From: Gnetum montanum
Lineage: Eukaryota > Streptophyta > Gnetopsida > Gnetales > Gnetaceae
Length of the DNA stretch: 64,000 nucleotides
Direction: 5' to 3'
Assembly (NCBI GenBank): GCA_015680685.1
Contig: MNCI01002798.1
Location: 117,277-181,276, forward strand
Shown here in pieces: positions 1 to 11,759 of the stretch; position 1 is the first letter of the stretch; every line of letters starts with the position of its first letter. Both the position numbers and the translations under genes were made by a program. A model generated the notes under the pieces. It had not been told where the DNA came from. It was given only the letters and a program-made list of their open reading frames with translations, and made no database searches.

Positions 1-654
1 AGAGTTAATGGCTAAAAATAATTCTTCTTCGTCTTCCTTGGTAAATCGCATAGATAATCAACAACAGTTTCAGAATAGCAGGCGTAATTAGCTGGTTCAT
101 TTTCTCCTTTCTCTTATCTCTGCACAAAACTTGTAAGAACCGACACATGTTCTAACCAAGATCCAAAGTGTTGTTTCAACCAAAATTGTATGTTTGAACT
201 GCCACTGCATAATAAGGTCTTGCAAAATCATAATCAACTGCCATCGTGGGAGAAGGCTCTGCCATTGCATCCAGCATCGTTGTGGTGTTTAGTTGTTGAA
301 GAGCGAGGGAAAAGGATTTTCTTGGAAGAAAGAAAGAAAATGATGAACAGTTCCCTGGAATTTGTTTTGTTCTGCCCCAAATTCGCTTAGGGATTCCTAT
401 GTTTTTTTTTGAAATTGCAGAACAAAAACAAGAACCTGAATTTCATTCCCTCCACGAATGTGTCTACATAGTTTTTAGAAATCGCGTTACAGAATCATCA
501 ATCACTTCTGCTGGAAATCCACGATCAGTTCAGATGTTCCTAGAACATTACTCAAGAAGCCAAGTTCCAATTTTTAGAGCTGTTGCTCCTGAGCGAGCAT
601 CCACCGAAACCATTCATCGGCAACATCTTTGAAAGTGGGGATGAGATCTTTTCT
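1..654. other. Left flank, no gene supported
   Basis: Two short plus-strand open frames (190-390, 399-632) have no recognisable motif. The minus strand here lies downstream of the KIC-like pseudogene and holds several stops, so it is probably old 3' flank of that gene. A 27-codon plus-strand frame starting near base 9 is serine-rich and unsupported. Confidence 0.4.
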
Positions 655-897
655 TTAGAACTTGCACTGGGATAGAGCATCGTTACCATCAAAATTGCAC
701 TCCCTGAGAATGGCCTGCAGATCAACGTTAGAGAGCGAATCTAGACCCAGAATCGTAGTATTTCTGTGCAGGCTCTCCAACGTTATCAGTCCCATCGTAG
801 GCTCCGCCAGAAGCTTGAAACCCTTGCACATCTCCGCCATGAACTCGTCGGCCCCTAATTTCTCTGCCATCATAGGCAAATAATCCTCGAACTCCAT
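655..897 (-). pseudogene. KIC/CCD1-like EF-hand calcium-binding protein, truncated pseudogene
   Basis: The minus-strand frame opens with MEFEDYLPMMAEKLG and continues DEFMAEMCKGF and LITLESLHRN, in the same order as the plant KIC/PBP1/CCD1 family. These are small single-EF-hand proteins that bind calcium and regulate partners such as a kinesin or the PINOID kinase. Family members are about 110-135 residues; this copy gives 80 and then a stop. The EF-hand loop reads NFDGNDALSQCK: loop position 1 is Asn instead of Asp and position 12 is Lys instead of Glu, so calcium binding would be impaired. The stop falls right after the loop and the usual C-terminal helix cannot be recognised in the next codons. 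The open frame extends upstream to 1128, but residues before MEFED resemble nothing known and are probably leader or flank. A diverged live paralogue is less likely. Assignment is from recalled family motifs. Confidence 0.68.
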
Positions 898-1128
898 GGT
901 TGGCTCAAACCCACCAAAAATCCTCCGCAACTTCACAAGAATTTCCTCTTCTCGTAGAGCTAGATTTGAAACGCATCGGTAATTTTCATAGCAGCAACAG
1001 AACGAAAATGGCAATGCTGAGTTGTAGATAATTGATTGAGGTGGAAGCGGCAGGAACAACCCCAAACCAATGGCAAAGCAAAGTGACCATAATATTATTT
1101 CATTTACTTGTTGATGTAACTCTTTCAT

Positions 1129-4100
1129 TAGTTAAATAAAATTGAATCATAAAATTCTATGTTTCATCACCGCATAATAACTTACATGAACCTTTGGTAA
1201 GTTCAAGCGTTATTCTTTTGAAATTCTTTCCAAATTATTTAAGGTAGAGCACAGGTGCTTTTGAACAAATATCAGTAGCCTGAAACACTATTTTCTATCA
1301 CCTTCTCCTGCTTGTTCTTTACTAGTATCCAAGGATTTGCCAATTATTCTATTTTTGTTTTCATTCATGCCATCTTTTTTTTTAAATCCATCTCTTTCTT
1401 TTTTCTAAAAAAAAAGGATAGGAATCAATACCCTTTCAGATTACATCTTGCTATTTCAATATTTGTATTGAAATATTTTTGGAAATCTCAATCATCTCAT
1501 GTCTCTGTTCCATAAAATGGCTAAAATGTGCCAACAATGTCATCATTTTTACCTAATTTTTTAAAGATTAGGTGATCTAGTAATTTGCAAATTAAGTAAT
1601 GTTGAAATTTAATTGAAAGATTTCAGGTTCATCTTTCTTCTTCTCACTTTCATTCAATCCTTTTTCTAAGACAATCATATTTACATATTTTAAGAGACTT
1701 AATTAGACTTGACTAAGTATAAGTTGTTTGAAAGGCTTGTTATAATATCTTATGAATAATAAGTTAAATTATTGCCATATATACTAAGACATATAGACAA
1801 TTTTGTGGGTGGTGGACCCCAAAAGGATATTAATAGTGGGTAAAGAAAATTTAGAGTACATCACAAGTTTGACACTAAGTAGACATCATAATAAAAAATT
1901 TTCCAATTTTAGAACACTCAAGTGTACAACTTTACAAATGAAACTTTGAAAAAATAAATGAAGAAAATTAATTGTTGGTAAGGAAGAAGGTTCTAGTCCT
2001 AACAAAATTTATATCACTTTTTAACATACATGATTAAACTTAAAATAGCAAAAAGATTTAAAGTAGAGAGTTGTGGCTTAATACCAATATTTGCTTCAAA
2101 ACAAGAAAGTGGTAACATTGGTGGAGGATCTTTACTTTGTCGCTTGTTATTAATCTTATGTAGAGAATCTTGACCATCAACTATAACCTTTTTGGCAACA
2201 CGTTTTAATCTTTCAGTTCATAGTATTTTTGCTAGACAAGGATTTTCCTTACAAGCTATATGTCTAGACTCCTTAATACTTTCACTAATACTCACTAGAA
2301 TATACCTAGGATGTTTTGTTTTTTGTTAATTCTTTATTATCATTTGATCATTCTTATCATTGATATTAACTTTAATTTTCATATCTTCAACTTCCTATTA
2401 TTTTTGTAATTTTCAACTTCAACATTTTTTTTTACTTTAAAATATTTTTTCTAAAGTAAAAAAGGACAAGCACTAAACAAATGTTCTTCACGATGGTAAA
2501 AGTTGTAAGAATTAGAAAAATTATAATATGTAATTGGCTTAATGTAAATCTTTTCTCATGCTTATAATACCAATTCCTTTTTATAATTGGGAAGGTTGAT
2601 TTCAACAAAAACACATTTACAAAAATCAAAAGTTGTAGAATTAGATTCGATATGCTTAATGGAACGAAGAAGTCTAATAATTTTTCACTTAGCTTTGTAA
2701 AAAATCAATTGAAGATTATATAACTTGACAAAACATGGAACTTTATAGCACATTCTTCATATTAGATATCAAAATCCAAAGCTCACTTATGAATGATCAA
2801 AATTGCATTCTTATATATAAAAGACCCTATATCTTAGGTACGCTACTTCATTAAAGCATTACCTAACTCAACAAGCGAAAAAATATAAACTAAAATAATA
2901 CATGGCATGAACAACTTTGATGTCATACTTTTTCATCACATCATTTAACTATAAAACAAAAGGTTGATTACGAGGCAGGTCATCTAAAATTTAAATGAAC
3001 ACATATTGTGATCAAAGACCAGCAACTAATGAGTCATATATATCATCCAAAAGAACAAAATTGGGTGCTTTAATTGTATCAACATCACTAGAAAAAGGCA
3101 TCACAACTATTTTCTTACTAGCTTGTAAATATGCATTTTGAAAATCAACAAAAATTTTTGCATCAATAAAAGAAGCAAATATATCAATATTGGTTGAAAA
3201 AGTTAGAAGTAATACAAAATCCCCTATAGGGGAATTCAAAAGAAACCAGATCCATTGGATAAAAATTAAAGAAAGAAACATTAGATCTACTGAAAAAATT
3301 AGATTCATTAAAGAAACAATGATGCCAATTGATTTTTTATAATGTCATCCTCTACTAACTTTAGTTATATATCTCATTATTAATGAGTATTTAAATAAAT
3401 TCTCTCTCTTCCTTTTTCAATTAATGAGATAGTTGCTCAAACATTAGTTAAATTGGTTTTTCAATCAAGAAATTTGCCTCAATTTCCATATTTTTTTTCA
3501 CTTTCCTATTCATATGCAAATGAAAATAACTAATTTTTTAAAAATATTTGTGAGGGAATACTACACACATTCAACATCTTCTTAATTGTTTTATTTTTTA
3601 TTTTAGGTTTTGTTCCTTATTAACCACATTCTATGCCTTCTTAATTACAATATGTTTTTTATTAACCTATTATTATATCATTGTTAATAATACAAAGATC
3701 CATTAGTCTTACTTATAGACTAACTATAACTAAATGAAGTATGAACCTTGGTGGTATCTTTCCATTAAATTTTTATATGCTTTTAATATAATTCAATAAA
3801 AATTTTTATTTGGAAGTAAATTAACTAAGTTAAATGTTAGTAGGAAAGTTTGAATTATAGTTAATTTGTAACATTTTAATGTTTTATTGCAAGAAAGAAA
3901 TCATATGAGAACTTGCAAAGATTCAATATAAAAAATGGAATCTTCATTAATAGAACTTGATAACATGACATAACTTAGATGAATATTTTGGATATTCTAA
4001 AATTTGTAAATATTTGATTAATTTTTTTATTTTAATATTATTTCATGATAAAATGAACAATATATACTAAGTGTTTTTAAATTTTAGAAACAAATTTGGG

Positions 4101-5743
4101 TTTTATCATAGAAATTTATAGTACAAATAAGTAATTTTGTTATTTTTATTATATTTTCCTCTTAAAATAATGATATAGCTATTACCTTGTCATATATTAT
4201 TGTTTTAACATATTCTAGCTTATATTGTTAAAAAAAATGAAAATTAATAAAATGCTAAGTTGTTGACTTGTGCATAGAATAATTGGATTTTTAATAACAA
4301 TTAGGTATTAGCTTGATAGTAAGACTCTTGATTTAGAAGTTTTGAGTTATGAGTTTATTCTAGTGGAGAATGTTGAATCATAATTTGACTATATCTCTTA
4401 GAGGTAAATGTTGTTAAAAAAATTAGGTTATTACACCTCTAGTAATATGGTTTTTAGTACATATATAATGAATAATATCCCTTTATATGATAAGCATAAC
4501 ATAACTCATGAACGTTCAATTCAAATTAACCTTCTTTGAAGATAATATATTTATGCTATGAAAAAGGAGTCCTATGTTAATGATCTTTCTATCAGTCCTC
4601 AACTTTAGCACATGGGAATGGTTTATATTTGATATCCTTATTGTGTAAATGAAGTCTCATTTTCAAATATTTTTTATGAGTATCCAATTGCATAAAATGC
4701 TTAGAAACAAGCCTCTTTAACTTACAATGACCTTTAATTAAGCATTAATAATATCATTCTTTGTAATCACCCTTCTTTGTCTACTATCTTTCTCTACATT
4801 TAAAAGTATCTTCAACTGCTTATTGTTTGTTCAATTTGTAATCTTCATTGTGCAAAAAGTTTCTAGTAGAAAGAACATAACTATGATATTCTATTAGGAG
4901 TTAAATATCAAATTCTAAGAGATGTTTTTTTTGTCAAAATTTTCCTTTGAAGAATGTTAGTGATAAAGTCAGCATCAATGGTTTGCATTTCCTTGTCTAA
5001 CTTTTCCTAAAATTTCATTCATAAAATAAAATGAAGCATGTTAGCATGAAGTATTAAAATTATGTAATTTTTAAGGCAAAATAAAATGATAGTTATTTAT
5101 AATTAATTCTACTACTCTTTTTGTCACTATGTATAATCCTTTCTCAAATAATCGTTCTTCTATAGTAATATCCATGGTACATCTATGGAAGGATTAGATT
5201 GTGCATATTTCTATGAAGAAAATGAAATTAGCAAAAATTAATATTGATAATAATAAACTTAATTCAATAAATACATTATTCTTGAACAATATAAATGAAA
5301 ATACCATTTCTTCCTCCAAGTTCAAGTAATTATTTTGTTCAATAGCATGATGACCTAATTGAATTTTGACATAGGTTTTATTTTGTATACTAAATCCTTG
5401 CATTCTAATATCATTAGCCAATAAGAAATTTCCACAATGAATTAAATAGGATTCAACCAAAAAAAGAAAATTATAGTACCTTTTCAATAATGATTCACTA
5501 ATTGTATTAGTTACAAACACAATCCATTATTCTTGAGATGTTCCTTTGGGAGGATTGACCATTCAATCTTCATCTTTCTTACATATCTTCTTTGGTTTTT
5601 TTCTAAGTTGACTTATGTAACTTCTTAATGCATCATAAATAGTTTTCTTTATTTGCTTGTCAGGCATATCATCTAGGTCAAATTTTTCTTACATAGTTTT
5701 GCTATTTAAAATATGCAAAATATTTGTATTAAAGATTTAATAA
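1129..5743. other. AT-rich unassigned DNA
   Basis: Very AT-rich sequence with no convincing gene. Three stretches on the minus strand are more open and less AT-biased than the rest: about 2050-2230 (basic residues, then a KINNKRQSKDPPP segment), 3012-3308 (hydrophobic start) and 5194-5690 (contains DMPDKQIKKTIYDALRSYI, then stops and frame changes). None matched a family I know. They may be relics of exons or of older transposons. The right edge is the CAAAG target-site copy of element G1. Confidence 0.4.
4300..4380 (+). repeat. Possible tRNA-derived SINE remnant
   Basis: The segment reads TTAGCTTGATAGTAAGACTC, then, after about 15 bases, TTTTGAGTTATGAGTTT. This resembles degenerate A and B boxes of the RNA polymerase III promoter of plant SINEs (A box near GGYNNAGTGG, B box near GGTTCGANNCC). 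The B box lacks the core C and the match is weak. No target-site duplication was identified. Confidence 0.25.
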
Positions 5744-5748
5744 CAAAG

Positions 5749-6558
5749 TGATGAGTGGCGAGGTACCCCTACACTCAACCATACAAATACAAGCATTTCA
5801 CGTGCAATCCGGTTGAACTCCAATGACTAAATGCTTATGCACCTTATGGAACACCTAAGGTTAATCAATTGTTGTCTTCCCAAGCTTACTTGTATTTGTC
5901 ATGGTTGTATGGTTAAGTGATGGTTAAGTGAGCTTGAGGTACATGATTTTTGTGTCTTTTGTCTTTTTATTGCTTATGCTAAGAGAGGAAAGGGTGAAGA
6001 GACTAAGTAACTAACTATCACTAACTAAGCTTTAATCGTCCTAACATCAGTATCCGTTCCTACTTGCCGTACACATCCTGAACCAATGCAACGCTATTGG
6101 GATTACCAAATGCTATTTGTTACTGGGTTACCAAGCGTAGCACACGTGCTCGAAGCGGTCGTACTGAATGCACTTAACTAGGAGAGTGAAGGGTTGAGAG
6201 AGATTAATTATCTAAGAAAGCATTTAAACATTTAATAGTAATTAAAGTCCTATTTATCTTAGTCCATATGCTGCAAGGTTTATCATAAAATTTGTCTTTA
6301 TTGTTGTACACAATTGTGTGCTCAGGTACAAATTTCTCAAATAAAGATCCATTCACTTTGAGACTATGGGCACATGGAAATTATTCTAACTCTGGAATGA
6401 TAAAAATGTTATAGTCTGGTTAAGGGTCTAGATCTAGATGGAAAAACAAGGGAAAGCTGCCTCTTATTTATAGAACTGGTGATGGGTTGCGATATCGTGT
6501 ACGTGATATCGCAGGGGCCAACACAATATCGCGGCCCATGCGATATCACGATTCATCA
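5749..6558 (-). repeat. G1 3' LTR
   Basis: On the plus strand the LTR runs from TGATGAGTGG to GATTCATCA, bounded outside by CAAAG and inside by the PPT. It aligns along its length with 11760-12578. On the coding (minus) strand the TATA box TATAAATA lies at 6472-6465, only about 87 bases from the LTR start, giving a very short U3 and a long R-U5. A cluster of GATATC palindromes (6489-6552) sits immediately upstream of this TATA box. Confidence 0.93.
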
Positions 6559-6573
6559 TACCCCCATGACTAA
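6559..6573 (-). other. G1 polypurine tract
   Basis: On the coding strand AGTCATGGGGGTA ends exactly at the 3' LTR. The same motif precedes the 3' LTR of G2 (as TCGTGGGGGTA) and of G3 (as AGTCATCGAGGTA). The PPT primes plus-strand DNA synthesis in LTR elements. Confidence 0.75.
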
Positions 6574-8309
6574 ATAAAAACTTGTCCTTGAGTTCCTTAC
6601 AAAATACTGGGAAGGTATGAGATTATTGACTTGAATGGAACTAATGGTGAATGGGGTGACATGTGAATGGATCATCATTACAATACATGACAAAATTAGT
6701 GTTCGTGAAAACAAGAGTGAACACTATACACACTTAACATCCAGCCTTATTTGGGAGCTGAGAGAGAAGAGAGAGAGAAAAAGAAGTTTGCTACTGCCAA
6801 CACCAAGATTGCACCTTTTGTTGTCTATTCGTAAGCATGCCACCAATCTTGTTCCTTGCATAGCTGCTTCAGCATCGATCCATTCCAAGTGTTTCCTCCA
6901 GATCCAATTCATTGGTGTATGATTGCCATATGTACATACAACACAAGGGCAAATGAATCACAATGTAGTTGATACCTTGCCTCAGCGTAAGGTCCATTAG
7001 CTGAGTTGTGATATGGCTGATGCAGATTCTGGAGATATAATAATGGTGACTACCCAAGGTGTAGGGGTTAGGAGAAAATCAAAAAAATTGGACTAGGACC
7101 CCCATGACTAATTATGAACCTCCAGTAGCGAGAGAATGGAAAAAGATAAGGAATAAGAAATATGGAGAAAAAGAGACAACTATAACATTGATAAAATGGA
7201 TGTCAGGGATGGTAATGAACACAATAAATGTTGATTGCAAAAATGTTTAAGGAAAAGAAATTAATTGATACACCAAATAGGAATGCGAGTGGGTCCTCTC
7301 CAAAGCAGGCTCATGCCCTTAATGCCCTGACATGCCCACATTCAAAGAGTTCGTAGGCTCTAGAAATGTCATTTGGAAGCAAGAGTTAAATTCTTAACCA
7401 TAAGAATTTACCAAGAAAAAAAACAATATGTCAACCAAAATATAGACTATTGATACACTCGGCAATGAGGTGAACAATTAAGGAAGAACGATGGAAAGAA
7501 GAGAATGGAATGGAGTCTCAAGAACAAGGTGGTGTATAGCCCTTTGTGTATTAATGATTAATGTGACTTGGTAGATCTCATTCCAAATCCAAATTCAAAC
7601 CATCCACATCCAGTGACTTCACATTAATACATTCGGTTAATCCATCCACCCTAAGTAACAATAATGCTTTCATCAAAGAGTCACCACCATTTTGACGAAA
7701 TAAGAAAGGAGAGAGTAGGAAGTGAGAAGGGGTCTTAGTTAGAGGGAACATATTTGTTTTAGTCTCATAACCAGTGCTTGTAGCCCAAGTGATTATTTCA
7801 TCTAAGGGGTGTGCTTTGAATTCCCACTATTTTTTTTGTTTATTTTTTTTTGTGTTTTTGCGTGAGAACCACACCATGGAAAGACTTATTATTTTTATTT
7901 TTATTGGCTTAGCTTCTTGATATTGGAGTAACATCGTAACTGTAAGAAAAACTCAAGAAGAAAACATCCAAGCACCCAAGAGAATGACCAACACAAATGC
8001 ATCAAATCCCCTTGAAGTCACACCCTTTTCAATCCTTGAGTCCTTAGTTTGAGAAATGCCCAGTCACCGATTCATTAATAGTTCTTATTAATTTGAAGAA
8101 AGGAACTGTAGAGTTCCAAGCTAAGAGAGACCATGGAAATTTATGAATGCCTAGATGATGTGGACTCATTGCCTGCTATATCAAAAGAACCATACCTTAG
8201 TATAAACATTACAAATTAAAGGTAAAAACCAAACATTAGCAGCCAATAAAATACGGTTCATACCATTATCAGGAGCACTTATTGGGTGACAAACTTAACA
8301 AAATGGATA

Positions 8310-8357
<48 letters not shown>

Positions 8358-8480
8358 AAATAAAAGGTACGAACGATGTTGGAAAACAAAAAAAAGAAAA
8401 GTTAAAGAAATTTGTAAAATAAAAATGTGTAAAACAAAAACTTAAAATGGAACTAAGGGCCTTAATTGATCAGCATAGGT
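6574..8480 (-). other. G1 3' non-coding spacer
   Basis: No coding frame is supported. The block matches the spacers of G2 (38430-39120), G3 (25201-27180, opposite strand) and G5 (about 50000-51380). Shared landmarks are a GTGGGTCCTC segment with nearby ATGCCC repeats (7290-7360), an AACCACACCATG segment (7867-7878) and an (AC)n tract. G1 lacks the aORF found between this spacer and the 3' LTR in G2 and G3. Confidence 0.7.
8313..8354. repeat. (AC)21 microsatellite
   Basis: Perfect dinucleotide run inside the G1 spacer, about 42 bases, flanked by A-rich DNA. It is absent at the matching place in G2 and G5, so it arose or expanded after the copies separated. Confidence 0.97.
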
Positions 8481-8499
8481 GGCCATCTCCCCCATGACT
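8481..8499 (-). other. PPT-like block downstream of the former integrase end
   Basis: On the coding strand the sequence is AGTCATGGGGGAGATGGCC, nearly the same as the family PPT AGTCATGGGGGTA but about 1.9 kb upstream of the 3' LTR. G3 (25181-25200) and G5 (51381-51399) have it at the same place, after integrase. It may be a second plus-strand primer site or a relic of an ancestral element end. Confidence 0.5.
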
Positions 8500-8769
8500 A
8501 AGTTGGAAGGAGGAGATTCAAAATAATGAGCTCTTGTTTGAATTTAGTGTCCAACTTCTCCCAATTGATGTTTTCAGGTTAAGGGTTGGAAATTGGCGAC
8601 ACTCTTGTTCCAATGTATCTATGCTTTCGATGTGAGCGCAAGTTGTTCCCCTAGTTAGTTCCATGCATTTTGGTAAGTTTCTCTCCTTATTAGCTATCAA
8701 CCATTAGGTGTTCTCTTGTTGTGTGGTTGCTACATATAGGAAATTTTGTATGTTAACTTCCTAGGCACA

Positions 8770-9190
8770 CTAGTTGCATGCAGGAGATGCTGAACACTCC
8801 TGTACGCCATCATCCTCTGTATCACTGTATGTGATGCATGGAACCTTTTTCTTCTTGATCTTTTCATAAGTGTTTTCCTTAGATATTTCTAGGGAAAGAT
8901 CATGGATTCCTAGGCATGCGTTTATGGTACTTAGCCATGCCCTTCCCATTATTATTGGGAAGTCGTCTTTGTTATTGTTTACTTGGATCACTATGAAATA
9001 GGCCAGGTATGACCAACCACACACAGTGGTAACAATGTCCTCCACAAGTCCCAAGGGAACAGTGATGGACTGTTCAGCCAGCTCTAAGTGAATATTTCTC
9101 TTCTTAAGTGGAGGCAGGTTCCAAGTTTTATACATTTATTGTGATATTAAGTTGACTCCAGAACCTGAGTCAAGAAGAGCCTTATGTGGT
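8770..9190 (-). pseudogene. G1 retropepsin (aspartic protease) region
   Basis: Coding on the minus strand, this region begins with the active-site motif LLDSGSGVNLIS (about 9180-9140; catalytic Asp in D-S-G), followed by PLGLVEDIVTTV and later FPIIMGRAWLSTI, the flap and C-terminal landmarks of plant gypsy proteases. The enzyme cuts the Gag-Pol polyprotein in the virus-like particle. The 121-residue open stretch 8770-9135 lacks the active site because a stop (near 9136) separates it from the D-S-G segment. It lies downstream of gag in the same sense. The catalytic Asp is preserved here, unlike in G3 and G4. After about 8570 the sequence jumps to the post-integrase block, so no RT follows. Confidence 0.85.
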
Positions 9191-9676
9191 TCATTCCCAA
9201 CGACTTAGAGGTAGATCAAAGAACTTCCAGGGTCAAAGAATTTTCTAGGAAGGTGGCCCACCTTTATCCAGTCAATGATGGTATGAGTTAACATAACCAT
9301 GTGCATTGAGCTCTGTTTTTGGTTTGAAGGGAGATTTGAAGCCTTATTTGATGGAGGAATGATCATAGGCTCAATTGCTTGTGGTTGTGAGAACTTTTTT
9401 GGACTATTGGTTCTGAAGAAAGGTCTTCTCTTTGTATGGTTGTCAGAACCAGCAGCAGGTTGGAGATTTACAGCTCTCGTAGCATTACGTTGCTACAGTT
9501 GAGTGGGGAGTTCCCCTTGCATGGCTAGAGTAGGTGTTAGTGGAGCTATTGGTGTAAGAGAGGTGGATGGATTTGGAGGATGGTATGTATGTGGTGTGTC
9601 TTCCCTAGGAGAAGGAGTCTTGTAATACTCCCGAGCTTGGTAGTGATGTTGTGGGGTTACGTGATCAATAGAGTCA

Positions 9677-11611
9677 CTAGGAGAGATCGACTACTACACG
9701 TAATAGCCATATGGATTTGGTTGCCAGTAAGGGTATTATTGTTGTGGTGGTGGCATCCCCCATGACTGTGGGTATTGCCATTNTGTCTGTATCAGAATCC
9801 ACAACCTCTTCAATGATAGCCATTTTACCCTTACCTTTGTTACATGCATGGTCTAAGTCTCTCTTCTTCTTTTTATCATAGTCACTACATCGCTCCTTAG
9901 AATCCTCTACGATTTTGAGAACAGTTTCAAATCTACTATCTAAGGAGTCCCACATTTGATCTACCTTAGTCGACACTTTTGTTATTAGTTTTTGAAGCGA
10001 CAAGGTTTCTCTGTTCATCATCTCTTCAAGTGGTGACTCTTCCTCCTCCTCATAGAATCTTACTCCCCTCTTTTGGAGGGAAGGATCACGGTTGTACTCT
10101 TTTGTGCTTTCTCTCTTACGTAGCTCTCCTTCTTTCTTAGCTACTTGCTCCAACAATCTATGAACTTTATGGGGCCTAAGTTTAGATAATCTCCCTTGGG
10201 CATATGTTCCAAGGGTTCTCCTAGTTTCATGTCTTAGCCCATCTATGAGATGGCAGAGTTGATCCCATTGTGCATAACCATGGCCCAAGAAATGATGTAA
10301 CGGTGCATAATATTGGCCCATGGCAGCATCCAAGGGTTCGTGATTTTCCTACTTCCATCCTTGGATCTACTTTCACAAGTTGGACACTCGGGAGTACATT
10401 TGATATTTATCGTTAAATAATTCTAGCATCGTACTCCACCTTCGAATGGATTCCGGTTCCAAGAACTAGTACTAGCTTTCCGCTTCTTTTATGAGTGTCC
10501 TAGGAAATAACTTTAACTTTTGCCACTCATTTTCAATATTCTGCAAGGCACAAGCATCATGAAATGCCTGTGAGTGGTTCTACGGATCAGAATTGTATCC
10601 TCCCTCAAATCATGGGATATTATTCATGTCTGGTCTCTTGATCCGGCTATCTTTTTGGTGCCTTGTAGGTATTCTAATGGCCTTCGTAATGTCTAACATA
10701 CTTTGGATTGCAAGTAGGGGTTCTTTGTGATCATTTCTCTTATGATGTCTATGATACCTACGTGGTTCCCTACTTTCCCTTATTCCATATCATGATTCTC
10801 TAGAGTGCCCTCGTCCTTTCTCTCGCCTCTCTAGTTGAGGTTTCTCATTTTGTTTACCCTTATCCTCATAGTGAGGTTCCTTATGACTATGTCCCGATGT
10901 ATAAGGAGAGAGTGAATGTGATGATGAAGGGGAAGAGGAAGGAGAACCATTGCCATGATGATGTTTCTTACCTTCTCTTTGGTGGTCTCGACCCTGATCA
11001 TGATGATGATTAGACTGCCCACCCTCATTATGTATTTGTGTTCCCTCATTGAACATTTTGTGTTCATGGGGATTAAAACCAAGGTTTTGAATCGTAGAGT
11101 GAAGGTTCTGATACACCACCTCCTCACCATCGTTAGGAGGGGGAACATCATTTTGTGGAGAACCTATTGAAATAGGTTCACCACCCTTGATTTTGCTTAA
11201 GATGGGTGAAGTGTTTTGGGTTCCTTTGCCCATCAATAATGTATGGTAACTCTCCTACCGTAAGTCTCGTTGACGTTGTGCTTCTGTGGGATGGTAGTCC
11301 CTTATGTCGTAATCGCATGCAACGTACTCAGTGTATAATTGTAACATGCCTATTCGTGCAAGGGCATGAAGGAGCATGTTGGGGGAAGATCTGTCTGGAG
11401 GCAACACTATGTTACCCTCCAAGTCTCTCCATCATAGTTGTTCATCTTGATGGATGAAAAAGGTAAAGTTGGGTATATATTCATCATGATGAATATATAC
11501 CACATTGAATTGTTGAGGAACTAGTGGGTTTTGGTTATGTGTGTTGTGCTGCCAACTGTCTCTAGTGTTGTTCCTAGGCAGTAAAATTCTTTTATGTGAA
11601 GAAGAAGACAT
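9677..11611 (-). pseudogene. G1 gag
   Basis: Capsid-type Gag on the minus strand. The start chosen is the ATG at 11611 (MSSSSHKRI), because the matching ATG opens gag in G2 (43329). Order: N-terminal segment to about 11432; a His/Ser-rich, charged linker (about 11236-10790); a conserved core with AFHDACALQNIENEW and KLKLFPRTLIKEAES (about 10600-10500); DAAMGQYYAPLHHFLGHGYA (about 10330); and an acidic/basic tail containing EEEEESPLEEMMNRE. The core resembles the plant Retrotrans_gag family. A few stops and frame changes break it, but the frame 9677-10333 is open for 218 codons. No CCHC zinc knuckle was found. One ambiguous base (N, 9783) lies near the C-terminus. Confidence 0.85.
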
Positions 11612-11740
11612 TGTTGTCTTGTTTGGTGTGGTATTAACCATTATCTTATTTTCTTTCTTCTGATCAACCCTAAGGGTTTGTTCTAGCTCCCAACGATGTG
11701 AATGATATCCTATGTTCTATGTAGCACACAAAAAACTAAG

Positions 11741-11758
11741 TCCCCGAGAACGGTGCCA
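11741..11758 (-). other. G1 primer-binding site (tRNA-Asp)
   Basis: On the coding strand TGGCACCGTTCTCGGGGA lies one base inside the 5' LTR. It differs at three positions from the complement of the plant tRNA-Asp 3' end, TGGCGCCGTTGCCGGGGA. Asp priming is known for Athila/Tat-type gypsy elements. Confidence 0.85.
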
Positions 11759-11759
11759 T

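Noticed and set aside
190-632. Two plus-strand open frames near the left end
   Set aside because: No motif or family resemblance; length is within chance for this composition.
8313-8354. CRISPR-like or satellite array
   Set aside because: Simple dinucleotide microsatellite without spacers; no arrays of that kind anywhere in the window.
9783-9783. Ambiguous base N as a variant or gap signal
   Set aside because: A single uncalled base in gag; it carries no biological information.
10831-11170. Met- and His-rich frames on both strands
   Set aside because: Shadows of the low-complexity His/Ser linker of G1 gag in other frames.
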